Part shown: piece after piece, positions 39,006-48,765 of the stretch
Layout of the letters: each line of letters starts with the position of its first letter
Numbering within the stretch: position 1 is the stretch's first letter
Assembly: GCF_029193815.1 (NCBI RefSeq)
Contig: NZ_JARFVC010000001.1
Coordinates: 248,001-312,000 of the forward strand
Source of the DNA: Cytobacillus sp. S13-E01
GTDB lineage: Bacteria > Bacillota > Bacilli > Bacillales > Bacillaceae_L
Direction of reading: 5' to 3'
DNA length: 64,000 bases
Notes under the pieces: generated by a model
What the model saw: only the letters and a program-made list of their open reading frames with translations
Database searches by the model: none
Told to the model about the DNA's origin: nothing
Program-made: the position numbers and the translations under genes

Positions 39006-39671
39006 CTATTCTTCAACTAAATTTTTCTCAAATCGATCAATGTCAGTGTCCGCACCTATTACAATCAGGATATCACCTTTTTTGATAATTTCAGTTGCTT
39101 GTGGGGATACAATTATATCTTTTCCACGTTTGAATGCAACGATATTGATTCCATACTTTGCACGAATATCCAAATCAATTAGTGAATATCCGTCAAGTCT
39201 TTGACTAGCAACAATTTCGACGATACTATGCTCATCTGAAAGTTCTAAATAATCAAGAACATTGTTAGAAATGATATTGTGTGCAATCCGTTTACCCATG
39301 TCACGCTCTGGATGAACAATTTGATCAGCACCAATTTTATTCAATACTTTTTCATGATAATCATTTTGAGCTTTAACGGTTATATGTTTGACACCTAGTT
39401 CTTTTAGAATCAGTGTTGTTAAGATACTAGCTTGGATGTTGTCTCCAATAGCGACAATAACATGATCAAAATTGCGTATTCCTAGGCTTTTAAGGACAGA
39501 TTCATCAGTAGTATCCCCAACAACTGCGTGTGATGCTATCGAAGCAAATTCATTAACCTTTTCCTCAACTACGTCTATCGCCATTACTTCCATTCCCTCT
39601 TCACTTAAAGCTCTACATATACTACCACCAAAACGACCTAGACCAATTACTGCAAATTCTTTTTTTTTCAA
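39006..39671 (-). CDS. ktrC: Ktr potassium uptake regulatory subunit
   Basis: 221 aa. Cytosolic RCK protein that gates a KtrB/KtrD-type K+ channel. The N-terminal Rossmann domain (GLGRFGGS, about 9-16; acidic AIDVVEEKV) binds ATP/ADP, and the C-terminal RCK_C domain (about 135-221) in Ktr proteins binds c-di-AMP. TTG at 39671, 9 nt from GGGGGC, gives MKKKEFAVIG, as in B. subtilis KtrC, and is preferred over the longer frame. It is convergent with rnjA. Confidence 0.93.
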   Translation of the reverse strand: MKKKEFAVIGLGRFGGSICRALSEEGMEVMAIDVVEEKVNEFASIASHAVVGDTTDESVLKSLGIRNFDHVIVAIGDNIQASILTTLILKELGVKHITVKAQNDYHEKVLNKIGADQIVHPERDMGKRIAHNIISNNVLDYLELSDEHSIVEIVASQRLDGYSLIDLDIRAKYGINIVAFKRGKDIIVSPQATEIIKKGDILIVIGADTDIDRFEKNLVEE

Positions 39672-39750
39672 GATACATGCCCCCAATGATTGCAAATTGC
39701 ATTATTATGATTTTACTCATTTTAACATATCGTACTATTTCTTTATATAT

Positions 39751-39778
39751 AAAAAGCCAGGATATTAGTCTCCTGACC
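39751..39778 (-). terminator. Terminator overlapping the DUF4349 gene end
   Basis: Minus strand GGTCAGGA / TCCTGGC with GACTAATA loop, then TTTTT. The 5' arm uses the last codons of the gene. Confidence 0.75.
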
Positions 39779-40685
39779 TTCCTTGATTGGATGAATTGTT
39801 TTGCTGTTTTATTTTTCGAATAAATAGGAACAAGATTACACTTATTACTACTAGTAATATAAGTATTGGTGAATTACCAATTATAAATACAATAAAACCC
39901 GAAGCGGCTCCAAGGATAAAGTTTATACTTCCCATAAACTGTTTCTTTGTTTTTTCCCATGTATTTAATTCACCACTATCGATATCCGGAATGACTACTT
40001 TATTTTCAAATAAAGTCATTGTAACAGTTGATAAACTTGCTTTGTTTTCCAAATAGGACATCTTCCCTTTAATTTGCTCTATTTCCTCTTGGATGCTAGC
40101 TAAGTCAGCGGAAATTTGTAATAAATCTTTCGTTTCTTTTGCTTCTTTCATAAACTGCATTAATCGTTCTTCTACAACAAGTTTTGATTTTAATCTTGAC
40201 TCTAAATCAACATATTCTTCTGTTACATCCTGACCAGTAACATTGCGAAATCGTACCTTTTCACTCATTTTTTCCACTGTATCAATAAAAGTAGTAAAGT
40301 TTTCCTGAGGTATTCTTACCGTTAATCGTCCTTCTATTTGCTGCTCTCCTTGATCATATACATTCGATTCAACAATATATCCTTTCATTTCTTTCACCAG
40401 TTTTTCAATACTGCTTTGAATTCGTTTATAATCGTCCACTTGCAATTGTAAATCCGCGTTATATATTACCATTCTATTCTGGCTTTCACTTTTTAAAGTA
40501 ACAGATTTTTGGTTTTGAGATTCTTTAGCAGCACTGTCGTTATTCATTTCTTGGTTTGACTCTTTCGTTTCATAAGCCATATCATTCGCATTCTCAGACT
40601 TTGCCGATTCAGACTGTCCAGCATTACACGCAGTTAAAAATAAAATGAAAATAAAAACAATTGAAAATAAATAATATCTAACCAA
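39765..40685 (-). CDS. DUF4349 lipoprotein
   Basis: 306 aa. Lipobox FLTAC (Cys20), a Ser/Glu/Asn-rich low-complexity spacer to about 65, then the DUF4349 domain with NADLQLQVDDY near the start and EGRLTVRIPQENF centrally. A predicted coiled coil (about 185-225) and a C-terminal TM hairpin region (about 252-295) follow, with a cationic tail. Surface-anchored; function unknown. It is not part of a visible operon. A possible mechanosensing or envelope-stress role has no support here. Confidence 0.82.
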   Translation of the reverse strand: MVRYYLFSIVFIFILFLTACNAGQSESAKSENANDMAYETKESNQEMNNDSAAKESQNQKSVTLKSESQNRMVIYNADLQLQVDDYKRIQSSIEKLVKEMKGYIVESNVYDQGEQQIEGRLTVRIPQENFTTFIDTVEKMSEKVRFRNVTGQDVTEEYVDLESRLKSKLVVEERLMQFMKEAKETKDLLQISADLASIQEEIEQIKGKMSYLENKASLSTVTMTLFENKVVIPDIDSGELNTWEKTKKQFMGSINFILGAASGFIVFIIGNSPILILLVVISVILFLFIRKIKQQNNSSNQGRSGD

Positions 40686-40760
40686 TTCATCACACTCCTA
40701 GACAATTATGTAAATTGTATTCTTTTAAGTTTAGACGTACATTTCATATAAAAAGTTACA

Positions 40761-40787
40761 AAAAAACGGGAGAGCTATTCCCCCGCT
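40761..40787 (-). terminator. Terminator of the ABC exporter operon
   Basis: Minus strand CGGGGGA / TCTCCCG stem with T7 tail. Confidence 0.75.
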
Positions 40788-40791
40788 GCAA

Positions 40792-42633
40792 TTATCCTAC
40801 ATCATCTAGTATTTTAAACTGCGCCTTTACCAAATTGTGATATTGACCTTGTCGTTTCATTAGTTCATCATGTGAACCCTGTTCAAGGATCTCCCCATGG
40901 TCTAATACTATGATGTTATCAGACTCACGTATCGTTGAAAGACGATGCGCGATAATTATCGCAGTTCTTCCGTTTAATAACTTCTTAAGTGCACGTTGAA
41001 TCTTTACTTCTGATTCAGTATCTATACTAGCAGTCGCTTCATCTAGAATTAAGATTCGAGGGTTTGCAAGCAATGCTCGAGCAAATGATAATAACTGTCT
41101 TTCGCCTACAGAAAGAACATTCCCTCGTTCTTCTACTTCTGTTTTAAAGCCGTTCGCAAGCTTTTCAATAAAAAGGTCAGCACCAACAGCTTTCGCAGCT
41201 TCTATAACGTCATGATCAGTTGCGTCTGGTCTTCCAAAACGAATATTCTCCATAATCGTTCCTGAGAAAATAAAAGTATCCTGTAGTACGACACTAATTT
41301 GTGAACGAACACTTCCTACTGTAAGGTCCTTTACATTGTAACCGTCAATTTTAACTTCACCACTTGTAGCGTCATAAAAACGGCTAATTAAGTTGGCAAT
41401 AGTTGTCTTACCTGACCCTGTATGACCTACAAGAGCAACTGTTTGACCTGCTTCCATCGTTAAAGAGACACCTTTAAGAGCTTTGCGGTTTTCATCATAT
41501 GAAAACTCAACATGTTCAAACTCAATTTTGCCCTTCATATCTTCTAACTTAATTGCATTATCTTTTTCAGACACGATCGGTTTTTCATCTAAAAATTCAA
41601 AAATTCTCTCTGATGAGGCCATCCCCATCAAAAGTTGATTGTACACTTGACCTAATCTTGAGATAGGTTCCCAGAACATCCCTAGGTAGAATGCAAATGA
41701 GACAAATACCCCAATGGTTACCCCACTAACTTCTGGATTTTGGATTAATGTTGCACCGTACCAGATTAATATTGCTGTTCCAATTGCGTTAGACATTTCT
41801 ACAAAGGGACGAAACATTGCATTCTTCTGAGTAGCATCGCGCCAGCTTTCAAATGTCTCTGTATTTACACCGTCAAAAAAAGCCATATTTTCTTTTTCTT
41901 GAGTAAAAGACTGTGTTACACGAATTCCTTGTATACTCTCATTTAAATGCGAGTTAAGCTTTGCTTGCTTTATTCTTACAGTTTGCCATGAGCGGCGAAT
42001 CTTTTTCCGTAAGCTTGTAGAAATAAAAAACATGATTGGCAAAATAATTAAAATAGCAATGGTTAACTCGGGACTTAAAGAAAATAATATTACAAAAATA
42101 CCAATTAATAATAAGAAGTCCATTAAAAGATTAATTACCCCACTTGTAAATAATTCTTGCAGTGAATTAATATCATTCATGATTCTTACTAATATTGACC
42201 CAGCCGAACGCTGATCAAAAAAGCGGTGGGATAAACCTTGGACATGTGTAAAAAGATGCTTTCTCAAATCATAAATTACGTTTTGACCTAGTAGATTCAT
42301 ATAACGAATACGGAAGGTATTTGCTAAATATGAAATAAAATATAGACCAGCAATAATAAGTACAAGCGTAATTAATAGTTTAGTATCTTTATTTTTAATC
42401 GCATGATCCATTGTATATACACCAATTAAGATTGGAACGATTAATCGAACAGCAGTTGCTATGATTACTGTTAAAAAAGCAAGTGGCAGTAAGTTTTTGG
42501 AATATGGTTTCATGTAGCTAAACAACCTTGCCATTTGCTTCCAATTAAATGGTTTTTCGATTACTTGGTCTGTTGAATACTGAAAGCGGTCGAGTTTGCT
42601 TCGCTTTTCTTTCTTTTCATTCATATTGTTCAC
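40792..42633 (-). CDS. ABC exporter half-transporter (canonical Walker B, degenerate signature)
   Basis: 613 aa. Type IV ABC exporter with six N-terminal TM helices (to about 330) and a nucleotide-binding domain with Walker A GHTGSGKTT, Walker B LILDEATASID (catalytic Glu present) and H-loop AHRLS. The signature loop reads LSVGERQ instead of LSGGQ. Its neighbour has the complementary defect, so the two form a heterodimer with one degenerate ATP site, as in TM287/288-like pairs. YknUV- or YfiBC-type; substrate unknown, perhaps drugs or peptides. GTG at 42633 or ATG at 42624 could be the start. Confidence 0.9.
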   Translation of the reverse strand: MNNMNEKKEKRSKLDRFQYSTDQVIEKPFNWKQMARLFSYMKPYSKNLLPLAFLTVIIATAVRLIVPILIGVYTMDHAIKNKDTKLLITLVLIIAGLYFISYLANTFRIRYMNLLGQNVIYDLRKHLFTHVQGLSHRFFDQRSAGSILVRIMNDINSLQELFTSGVINLLMDFLLLIGIFVILFSLSPELTIAILIILPIMFFISTSLRKKIRRSWQTVRIKQAKLNSHLNESIQGIRVTQSFTQEKENMAFFDGVNTETFESWRDATQKNAMFRPFVEMSNAIGTAILIWYGATLIQNPEVSGVTIGVFVSFAFYLGMFWEPISRLGQVYNQLLMGMASSERIFEFLDEKPIVSEKDNAIKLEDMKGKIEFEHVEFSYDENRKALKGVSLTMEAGQTVALVGHTGSGKTTIANLISRFYDATSGEVKIDGYNVKDLTVGSVRSQISVVLQDTFIFSGTIMENIRFGRPDATDHDVIEAAKAVGADLFIEKLANGFKTEVEERGNVLSVGERQLLSFARALLANPRILILDEATASIDTESEVKIQRALKKLLNGRTAIIIAHRLSTIRESDNIIVLDHGEILEQGSHDELMKRQGQYHNLVKAQFKILDDVG

Positions 42634-42638
42634 CTACC

Positions 42639-44393
42639 TCATTGTGTTTGTGATTGTAGAACTGTTTTTTGGTCTTTGAATTGAATATCGTAGATACGTT
42701 GGTATGGCCCTTCATTGCTTACCAATTCTTCATGCTTTCCGCGTTCAACAATGGCGCCATTTTCTAAAACGAGAATCTCATCTGCATGCTTTAGGGACGA
42801 GATTCGATGGGCGATAATGAATGTTGTTCTTCCCTTCATAACTTCTTTTAACGCACCTTGGATTTTGAATTCTGTTTTCATATCAACTGCACTTGTTGCA
42901 TCATCTAATATCAAAATACTTGGATTGATACAAATAGAACGAGCAATTGCAATACGTTGCTTTTGCCCACCAGATAATCCCATTCCACGTTCACCCAGCA
43001 TCGTGTCATAACCTTCTGGAAGCTCCATAATAAATTCGTGTGCATCAGCACGTTTTGCTGCATCAATAATCTGTTCTATCGTTGCATCAGGGTTACCATA
43101 GGCAATATTAGCCTTAATGGTTGAAGAGAATAAAAACGATTCTTGTAGTACAAATCCAATATTATTTCTTAAGGTATGGAGAGAATAATCACTAACATCT
43201 CTTCCATCAATTAATATTTGACCTTTACTTGGCTCATAGAATCGGGTAATTAATTGGGTAATACTTGTTTTTCCTGATCCTGTTGCTCCTATTAAACCAA
43301 TAACCTTTCCAGGCTTTGCATTAAACGAGATAGATTTCAATGCTTCTTCATCATCCTCTGTATAATTTAAAGTAACATTTTTAAATTCAACATGCCCTTC
43401 TAAGCTTTCCTTCTTAATCGCGGATGGCTTTTCTAAAATCTCTTGTTCTACTTCTAAGATTTCTAATAGACGTTCTCCAGATGCCTTTGATTGTGAAAAC
43501 ATGTTAATAACGAAACCTAAGTTCATGATTGGCCACATAATATACCAGACTAAGCTAAAGAAAGCTACTAACTCTCCGGTTGTTACTGAACCATTTATTA
43601 CAAGATAACCACCATAAGATAGTAATGTTACGACACAAATATTACCGATAAACTCCATGAGTGGAAAGTACTTGGCCCAAATATCTGATGTTTTTAAATA
43701 ATGGTCCTTATAATCTGTATTTGAATCATTAAATTTATTAATCTCGAAACCTTCTCTTGAAAGTGATTTTACAGTGTTAATCCCACTAATATTTTCTTGC
43801 ACCTTCGTATTTAGTCGACCAAATGACTTTCTAATCCCACGAAAAGCTGGATGAACAGTTTTGTCAAATTTGTAAACCGCAACCGCCAAAAATGGAAGTG
43901 AAGCAATTGTCACAAGCGTTAAAGGAACCGAATAATAAAACATGACAGTAAAACTAATTCCCAATAAAAATACAAAACGAATTAATTCCGCAAAACCAAA
44001 GGATAAGAAAAAGCGAAAACCCTCAACATCTGCTGTTAATCGTGACATTAAATCACCCGTTTTTGCATTGTCATAATACCTGAATGGTAAGAATTGCAGC
44101 TTTTCATATAAAGCATTTCGTAATGTATAAACGGATCTAATCCCAAACATATCACCAAGATATTGGTTAAAATATGTTGCAATCCCCTTTAACACCATGA
44201 TTCCTATAAATCCAATTGCTAGGTAAGGTACATATTCATATTTTCCTTCTCCAATAACATCATCAATTGTAAATTGTAGCACCATTGGGTATACAACGGT
44301 AATTGCCGTTACAAACAGTAGGAATATATTTGACCATAAAAAGTAATGCCTAAATGGCCAATAAAACTGCTTTAGTTTCTTAAAAGTTTCCAT
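42639..44393 (-). CDS. ABC exporter half-transporter (Asp in Walker B)
   Basis: 584 aa. Six TM helices, then an NBD with Walker A GATGSGKTS, signature LSGGQKQR and H-loop AHRIS. Walker B is LILDDATSAVD, with Asp where the catalytic Glu should be. It pairs with the downstream protein, 5 bp away, which has the Glu but a degenerate signature. ATG at 44393 sits 8 nt from GGGAGG; the frame opens at 44408 (GTG), which overlaps that site. It is the first gene of the two-gene operon. Confidence 0.9.
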   Translation of the reverse strand: METFKKLKQFYWPFRHYFLWSNIFLLFVTAITVVYPMVLQFTIDDVIGEGKYEYVPYLAIGFIGIMVLKGIATYFNQYLGDMFGIRSVYTLRNALYEKLQFLPFRYYDNAKTGDLMSRLTADVEGFRFFLSFGFAELIRFVFLLGISFTVMFYYSVPLTLVTIASLPFLAVAVYKFDKTVHPAFRGIRKSFGRLNTKVQENISGINTVKSLSREGFEINKFNDSNTDYKDHYLKTSDIWAKYFPLMEFIGNICVVTLLSYGGYLVINGSVTTGELVAFFSLVWYIMWPIMNLGFVINMFSQSKASGERLLEILEVEQEILEKPSAIKKESLEGHVEFKNVTLNYTEDDEEALKSISFNAKPGKVIGLIGATGSGKTSITQLITRFYEPSKGQILIDGRDVSDYSLHTLRNNIGFVLQESFLFSSTIKANIAYGNPDATIEQIIDAAKRADAHEFIMELPEGYDTMLGERGMGLSGGQKQRIAIARSICINPSILILDDATSAVDMKTEFKIQGALKEVMKGRTTFIIAHRISSLKHADEILVLENGAIVERGKHEELVSNEGPYQRIYDIQFKDQKTVLQSQTQ

Positions 44394-44587
44394 TTCCAAG
44401 CCTCCCACATAAGATGTGAATTTTCTGTGAAAAAGTTACACGTATATATTAATATATCGAGTTTCGAAATTAATTTCCAGTAAATAGTGTAAAAATGTTG
44501 AATTTTTTAATTTAAATAAACAATCAAAAGTTTCTTTACGCTATTTCACTTATCTAAACCGAAAAGGTAGACAATGTAGTTAAAAGT

Positions 44588-44622
44588 AAAAAAGATCGAA
44601 CCATATGGGGTCGATCTTTCCT
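44588..44622 (-). terminator. Terminator of ykuV
   Basis: GAAAGATCGA / TCGATCTTTT stem with T-run, 7 bp after the stop. Confidence 0.8.
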
Positions 44623-44628
44623 TAGTAT

Positions 44629-45084
44629 CTATTGAGTTTTTTCATTTTCATCTAAAACGCGATTCACACGTTTAGTTAACATCTTCATTCCACTTCCACC
44701 AGCTTGGAAGTGGCGTAATTGCCCTTGGGCATCAAAAACATAATAGGCGGGAACATATTGGTTTTCAAATACTTCCGTTAATTTATGATTATTGTCAATA
44801 AAAGTGGGTTGAGTGATATCGTGCTGCTCTGCAACTTGTTTGATTTCCTCTAAGTCTAAATCTTTTTCAGAACGGGGCATGTGTACAGCTACAACATTCA
44901 ACTTTTCTTTATATTCGTCACGGAATTTATTTATATCAGGCATTGCTTCTTTACAAAGACCACAGCTGATTGACCAAAAGTGGATTAAGGTAGGTTTATC
45001 GCCAATTAGTTGTGTCTTCGTTACTTCACCGTTTATCCAAGCGGTAGCGCCTTCTAATTCAGGCATTTGATCTCTAAGCTTCAT
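44629..45084 (-). CDS. ykuV: Thiol-disulfide oxidoreductase YkuV
   Basis: 151 aa. Thioredoxin-fold, TlpA/ResA-like protein with active site WSISCGLC (Cys41, Cys44) and cis-Pro in QYVPAYYVF. It lacks a signal peptide or TM segment, so it is cytosolic like B. subtilis YkuV. Next to the peroxiredoxin ykuU it could serve as its reductant. AGGAGG precedes the ATG. An imperfect hairpin (45129-45160) separates it from ykuU and may reduce read-through. Confidence 0.92.
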   Translation of the reverse strand: MKLRDQMPELEGATAWINGEVTKTQLIGDKPTLIHFWSISCGLCKEAMPDINKFRDEYKEKLNVVAVHMPRSEKDLDLEEIKQVAEQHDITQPTFIDNNHKLTEVFENQYVPAYYVFDAQGQLRHFQAGGSGMKMLTKRVNRVLDENEKTQ

Positions 45085-45128
45085 AGAAATTCCTCCTATA
45101 TGACCGATATATCTTGTTATTTTAGGTT

Positions 45129-45160
45129 GAAAAGGCCTAACATTACTGTTAGACCCTTTT
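45129..45160 (-). terminator. Attenuating hairpin between ykuU and ykuV
   Basis: AAAAGG-CTAACA / TGTTAG-CCTTTT stem with mismatch and short T-run; partial terminator likely. Confidence 0.5.
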
Positions 45161-45181
45161 GTATATGTTGTTTACCTTTAA

Positions 45182-45730
45182 TTAAACGTTAAGAGTTGCT
45201 TGTCCTGGCTTCCAGTTAGCAGGGCAAAGTCCACCCGTTTGTAATGCTTGAAGTACACGAAGTGTTTCATCAACATCGCGACCAATGTTGTTGTGATTAA
45301 CTACTGCGTACATTAATTCACCCTCTGGGCTAATGATGAAAAGACCACGAAGTGCAATCCCTTCTTCTTCAATTAATACACCATATTCACGTGACACTGC
45401 ATGGTTTGTATCAGCTGCTAATGGGTATTTTAATTCACCTAAGCCATTTTCTGTGCGGTCAGTATTGATCCATGCTAAGTGAGTATGAATCGTATCAGTA
45501 GAGACGCCAATTACTTCTGCATCTAAGTCTTCAAACTCATCATAACGATCAGATAAAGCTGTGATTTCAGTTGGGCAAACGAACGTGAAATCCATTGGAT
45601 AGAAGAAAAGAACTGTCCACTTATCGTTTTTCATGTTTTCCTCAAGACTTACTTTACCAAATTCTTTGTTACCTAAGACTGCGTCCATTTCGAAACGCGG
45701 TGCTTGTTTTCCAACCATACGTTCTGCCAT
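45182..45730 (-). CDS. ykuU: 2-Cys peroxiredoxin YkuU
   Basis: 182 aa. AhpC/Prx1-type peroxidase with peroxidatic Cys52 in FTFVCPTE and resolving Cys169 in GGLCPANW. Reduces H2O2 and alkyl hydroperoxides. A clear GGAGGGA lies upstream. An AT-rich palindromic stretch (TTACTATA … TATAAAGTAA, 45790-45823) lies before the gene and may be regulatory; it is not a perfect PerR box. Confidence 0.94.
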   Translation of the reverse strand: MAERMVGKQAPRFEMDAVLGNKEFGKVSLEENMKNDKWTVLFFYPMDFTFVCPTEITALSDRYDEFEDLDAEVIGVSTDTIHTHLAWINTDRTENGLGELKYPLAADTNHAVSREYGVLIEEEGIALRGLFIISPEGELMYAVVNHNNIGRDVDETLRVLQALQTGGLCPANWKPGQATLNV

Positions 45731-46111
45731 ATGTATATCCCTCCAAATAAAATGTTTAATGAGAAAGTAAAGACCATTTTCTCATTTATATTTACTATAA
45801 TCAACAATAATAAGTATAAAGTAATCATTTTTTTGAGTCAATATTAAATAATAATTAATTTAAAAAATATAAATTAAAACCCAATTTCAACCCACTGTAG
45901 TTATTCCCTGTCCTAAACATCTTTAAACCTAAAAAATGAATAATTGTTTAGGAAAGAAATCAACTTGACATCCAATCGTATCATTTGATTTCTTTCGTCA
46001 GTATGCTACAATTTTCACTATGTTCACTAGTTTAACATGCTTTTGTAAGGGGTAAAAATAATAAGCTCTCTCAAAATAAGCATATTCATACATGAAAGGA
46101 TGATACTGTTT
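45731..46111. other. Non-coding divergent region ykuU/ykuT
   Basis: 381 bp. Contains the AT palindrome described for ykuU and a ykuT promoter candidate, TTGATT (45985-45990), 16 bp, TACAAT (46007-46012). A TTGACA at 45965 without a paired -10 is also present. Confidence 0.45.
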
Positions 46112-46936
46112 ATGAATATTGATATTGATTGGTCAAACATATTGACAGTCGCCGGACTCATTATAATTAAACTATTGGCCATTTTCATTGTATTCTTAAT
46201 CGTTAAAGCTATAGGCAATAAAGTTATTAAAGGAAGCTTTGAAAAAGTAGCGAATCGAGATGATATTTCAAAAGGGAGAGCGAAAACATTAGAAAGTCTT
46301 GCTAGCAATGTCTTTTCATATACTCTACTATTTATCTTTATCGTTATGGTCTTCCAGGTCTTTGAATATGATGCAACCGCACTTCTAGCAGGCGCTGGTG
46401 TAATTGGACTTGCTATTGGATTTGGTGCTCAAGGGTTGGTTAGCGATGTAGTTACAGGTTTCTTTTTATTACTTGAAAAACAAATTGATGTTGATGATTA
46501 TGTGACAACGGCTAGCTTCTCTGGAATTGTTGAATCTGTAGGTCTCAGGACAACACAAATTAGAGGGTTTGATGGCACACTACATTATGTACCTAACCGC
46601 CAAATCACGAGTTTAAGTAATCATTCAAGAGGAAATATGCGAGCGCTTGTTGACATTGGGATTTCATATGATGACGACATTGATAAGGCTATCTCGGTAT
46701 TACAACAAGCTTGTGATACTATCGCAAAGGACGATGAAACAATTAAAGAAGGTCCAAATGTGATTGGTGTTCAATCACTAGGAGCATCTGACGTTGTTAT
46801 TCGTATTATCGCTAAGACGGATAATATGGGGCAATGGGCAGTGGAAAGAAAGCTTCGCAAGGCTTTAAAAGAAGCATTAGATACAAATGGGATCGAAATT
46901 CCATTCCCACATCAGGTGTATATTGAAAAAAAGTAA
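46112..46936 (+). CDS. ykuT: MscS-family mechanosensitive channel
   Basis: 274 aa. Small-conductance mechanosensitive channel protecting against osmotic downshock. Three TM helices; the pore-lining TM3 is the glycine/alanine-rich [20 protein letters not shown] near 98-118. The cytosolic beta domain holds the conserved [14 protein letters not shown] segment. ATG at 46112 is 10 nt from GAAAGGA and is preferred to ATG at 46100, which abuts it. Position matches B. subtilis YkuT. Confidence 0.93.
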   Translation: MNIDIDWSNILTVAGLIIIKLLAIFIVFLIVKAIGNKVIKGSFEKVANRDDISKGRAKTLESLASNVFSYTLLFIFIVMVFQVFEYDATALLAGAGVIGLAIGFGAQGLVSDVVTGFFLLLEKQIDVDDYVTTASFSGIVESVGLRTTQIRGFDGTLHYVPNRQITSLSNHSRGNMRALVDIGISYDDDIDKAISVLQQACDTIAKDDETIKEGPNVIGVQSLGASDVVIRIIAKTDNMGQWAVERKLRKALKEALDTNGIEIPFPHQVYIEKK

Positions 46937-46968
46937 AAGACTAGGGGTAATAACCCTAGTCTTTTTTG
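46934..46968 (+). terminator. Terminator of ykuT
   Basis: AAAAGACTAGGG / CCCTAGTCTTTT stem with T-run, 1 bp from the stop codon. Confidence 0.88.
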
Positions 46969-46970
46969 TA

Positions 46971-47152
46971 GTTTAGGAAATTATAAAATTGTAAGGTTGT
47001 GTATAACTTCGAGTTTTTGTCTATCTACGTCCAGCTCCAGGCACCATCAGCTCGAGGTCATAAGTCAATCCGTCCGGAAGGTTAAAGAACAACCTTCCAG
47101 CCGGCTTGCCTTATGCTTGTCGCCGATAAGCGGGCGCCTTGCGCTTTTGTTC
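46971..47152 (-). repeat. Dispersed repeat, family A (R7, extended 182-bp form)
   Basis: Minus-oriented full hairpin copy. Beyond the GGAGCT tail it carries an extra 65 bp (GGACGTAGATAGACAAAAAC, GAAGTTATACACAACCTTAC, TTTTATAATTTCCTAAAC) shared only with R11. R7 and R11 are both 182 bp and differ at about 11 positions by my alignment, in opposite orientation. Confidence 0.85.
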
Positions 47153-47161
47153 TAGTAGTTA

Positions 47162-47419
47162 TTAGGAATTTTGAGTTCGATTTAGTCGACTTTCTACTTC
47201 TTGACAAACTTGCTCAGCTGTAAGACCATTTGCTTCAATTACAGATCCAGCCGTCACTGTATCTGCCATACCCATCACATTAGAATCAAGTCCGGTTAAT
47301 ACACAACAGTCACAGCCCTTAGCATCATTTTCTTGTTTTAATTGAACTACCTCATATCCTCTTTCTTGTAAAGCTTCTTGAACATCAGTTAATGAACCTT
47401 CTACTCCAACTTTGGCCAT
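47162..47419 (-). CDS. ykuS: UPF0180 protein YkuS
   Basis: 85 aa. Small soluble protein with CDCC in the middle ([19 protein letters not shown]), the signature of the UPF0180 family; the Cys cluster could bind metal. A Rossmann-like [15 protein letters not shown] start is seen. Function unknown. GGAGGTGG precedes the ATG. It lies downstream of dapL in the order found in B. subtilis (ykuQ-R-S). Confidence 0.9.
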   Translation of the reverse strand: MAKVGVEGSLTDVQEALQERGYEVVQLKQENDAKGCDCCVLTGLDSNVMGMADTVTAGSVIEANGLTAEQVCQEVESRLNRTQNS

Positions 47420-47506
47420 TACTCATCCACCTCCTCATACATGTAATTTGTCTCAATTTGTATATGATTATTCTAGAGACTTACATTGAGAAGATAATAA
47501 GTTTAC

Positions 47507-48637
47507 TTAAAGATTGCCTTTATATTTTAGATAGTCCGTTAAAAGATCAATTGCGGTTGGTATCGCTTCTTCACTTGGTTGTAATTTTGAATGATGTAAA
47601 CCATATTCAGAGTTTACACCTAACCAAAACATAAACCCAGGAATATCTTTTACCATATACCCAAAATCTTCACCTGTCATTGCTTCTTTACATTCAATTA
47701 CTTTACCATTTTTGCTTTGGCTAACAAAGTCCATGAATTCTTCAGTCAATTCCTTATGATTATAGACTTGATAGTACATTGCTCCATAATCTATTTTAGC
47801 TTCACACTGGTATCCGATTTCAATCCCCTTAACTAGTTCTTCAATTCTTTGTTTAACCCTAACCATTGACTGATCAGATAATGTTCGGATTGTTCCTTCT
47901 AATTTTGCCTTTTCAGCAATAATATTTTGAACCGTTCCACTCGTAATTTTACCAATTGTAATGACAACACCATCTAGTGGGTTAACATTTCTTGAGACAA
48001 TTGATTGAAGCTGTGTTACTAATGTACATGCTGTAACGATCATATCGTTTGTCAAATGAGGGTAGGCTGCATGGCCACCTTTTCCTTTTAAATCAATAAA
48101 AAGCTCTGATGTATTTGCAAACAGTAACCCTTCCTTAGTTGCAATTGTTCCGACAGGATACTCAGGTGCAATGTGGAGTCCTAGGATAATGTCTGGTCTC
48201 CACTGCTTCATGATCTCACTCTGGAGCATCGGTAATGCTCCACCAGGTCCCTCTTCTGCAGGCTGAAATATAAATAATACATCATCCTTTATTCTTTCTT
48301 TCACTATATTAGTTAAAACACCCAAGGCAATACTCATATGAAAATCATGTCCACAAGCGTGCATTTTCCCTGGATGCTCTGACCTGAATGGATAGTCAGT
48401 CTCTTCCTCGATAGGGAGTCCATCAATATCAGCGCGATAGCCAATCACCTTAGTAGGATTTATCCCATTCACTTTCACAAAAATACCTGTACGCCACGTT
48501 TTTACTTGAAGGTAGTTTTGAGGTAACAAACTTATATAATCCAGAAGATATTGTTGTGTTTTATGTTCCTCAAAACCTAGTTCGGGAATTTTATGTAAGT
48601 CCCTTCTAATATTAATAAAAGGATGTAGGGTTTCCAT
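47507..48637 (-). CDS. dapL: N-acetyldiaminopimelate deacetylase
   Basis: 376 aa. M20D amidohydrolase of the acetyl branch of lysine/diaminopimelate synthesis. Metal ligands are in CGHDFH (95-100), the EEGPGGA segment and GLHIAPE, and a late His in GLHHSK. The dimerisation domain lies at about 175-285. It follows dapH by 128 bp, as B. subtilis ykuR follows ykuQ, and YkuR is the characterised enzyme. GGAGG upstream. Other M20 peptidases are possible on sequence alone; context decides. Confidence 0.93.
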   Translation of the reverse strand: METLHPFINIRRDLHKIPELGFEEHKTQQYLLDYISLLPQNYLQVKTWRTGIFVKVNGINPTKVIGYRADIDGLPIEEETDYPFRSEHPGKMHACGHDFHMSIALGVLTNIVKERIKDDVLFIFQPAEEGPGGALPMLQSEIMKQWRPDIILGLHIAPEYPVGTIATKEGLLFANTSELFIDLKGKGGHAAYPHLTNDMIVTACTLVTQLQSIVSRNVNPLDGVVITIGKITSGTVQNIIAEKAKLEGTIRTLSDQSMVRVKQRIEELVKGIEIGYQCEAKIDYGAMYYQVYNHKELTEEFMDFVSQSKNGKVIECKEAMTGEDFGYMVKDIPGFMFWLGVNSEYGLHHSKLQPSEEAIPTAIDLLTDYLKYKGNL

Positions 48638-48765
48638 ATTTTATCCTCCTATACAGATATGGCGCGGATTTTGAAATCCACGCCTAGTGTCTTTAACTAT
48701 TAATTTAATATGATGTTGACATCTGAAGCACCAAAGTTTAAGCATAAAGGGCCCAAAATAGTTTC

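Noticed and set aside
45785-45825. PerR box upstream of the peroxiredoxin ykuU
   Set aside because: The AT-rich palindrome there departs from TTATAATNATTATAA at several positions, so a PerR assignment is not supported.
46027-46308. Minus-strand ORF of 93 codons opposite ykuT
   Set aside because: It lies antisense to the well-supported MscS channel gene and has no homology pattern of its own; shadow frame.
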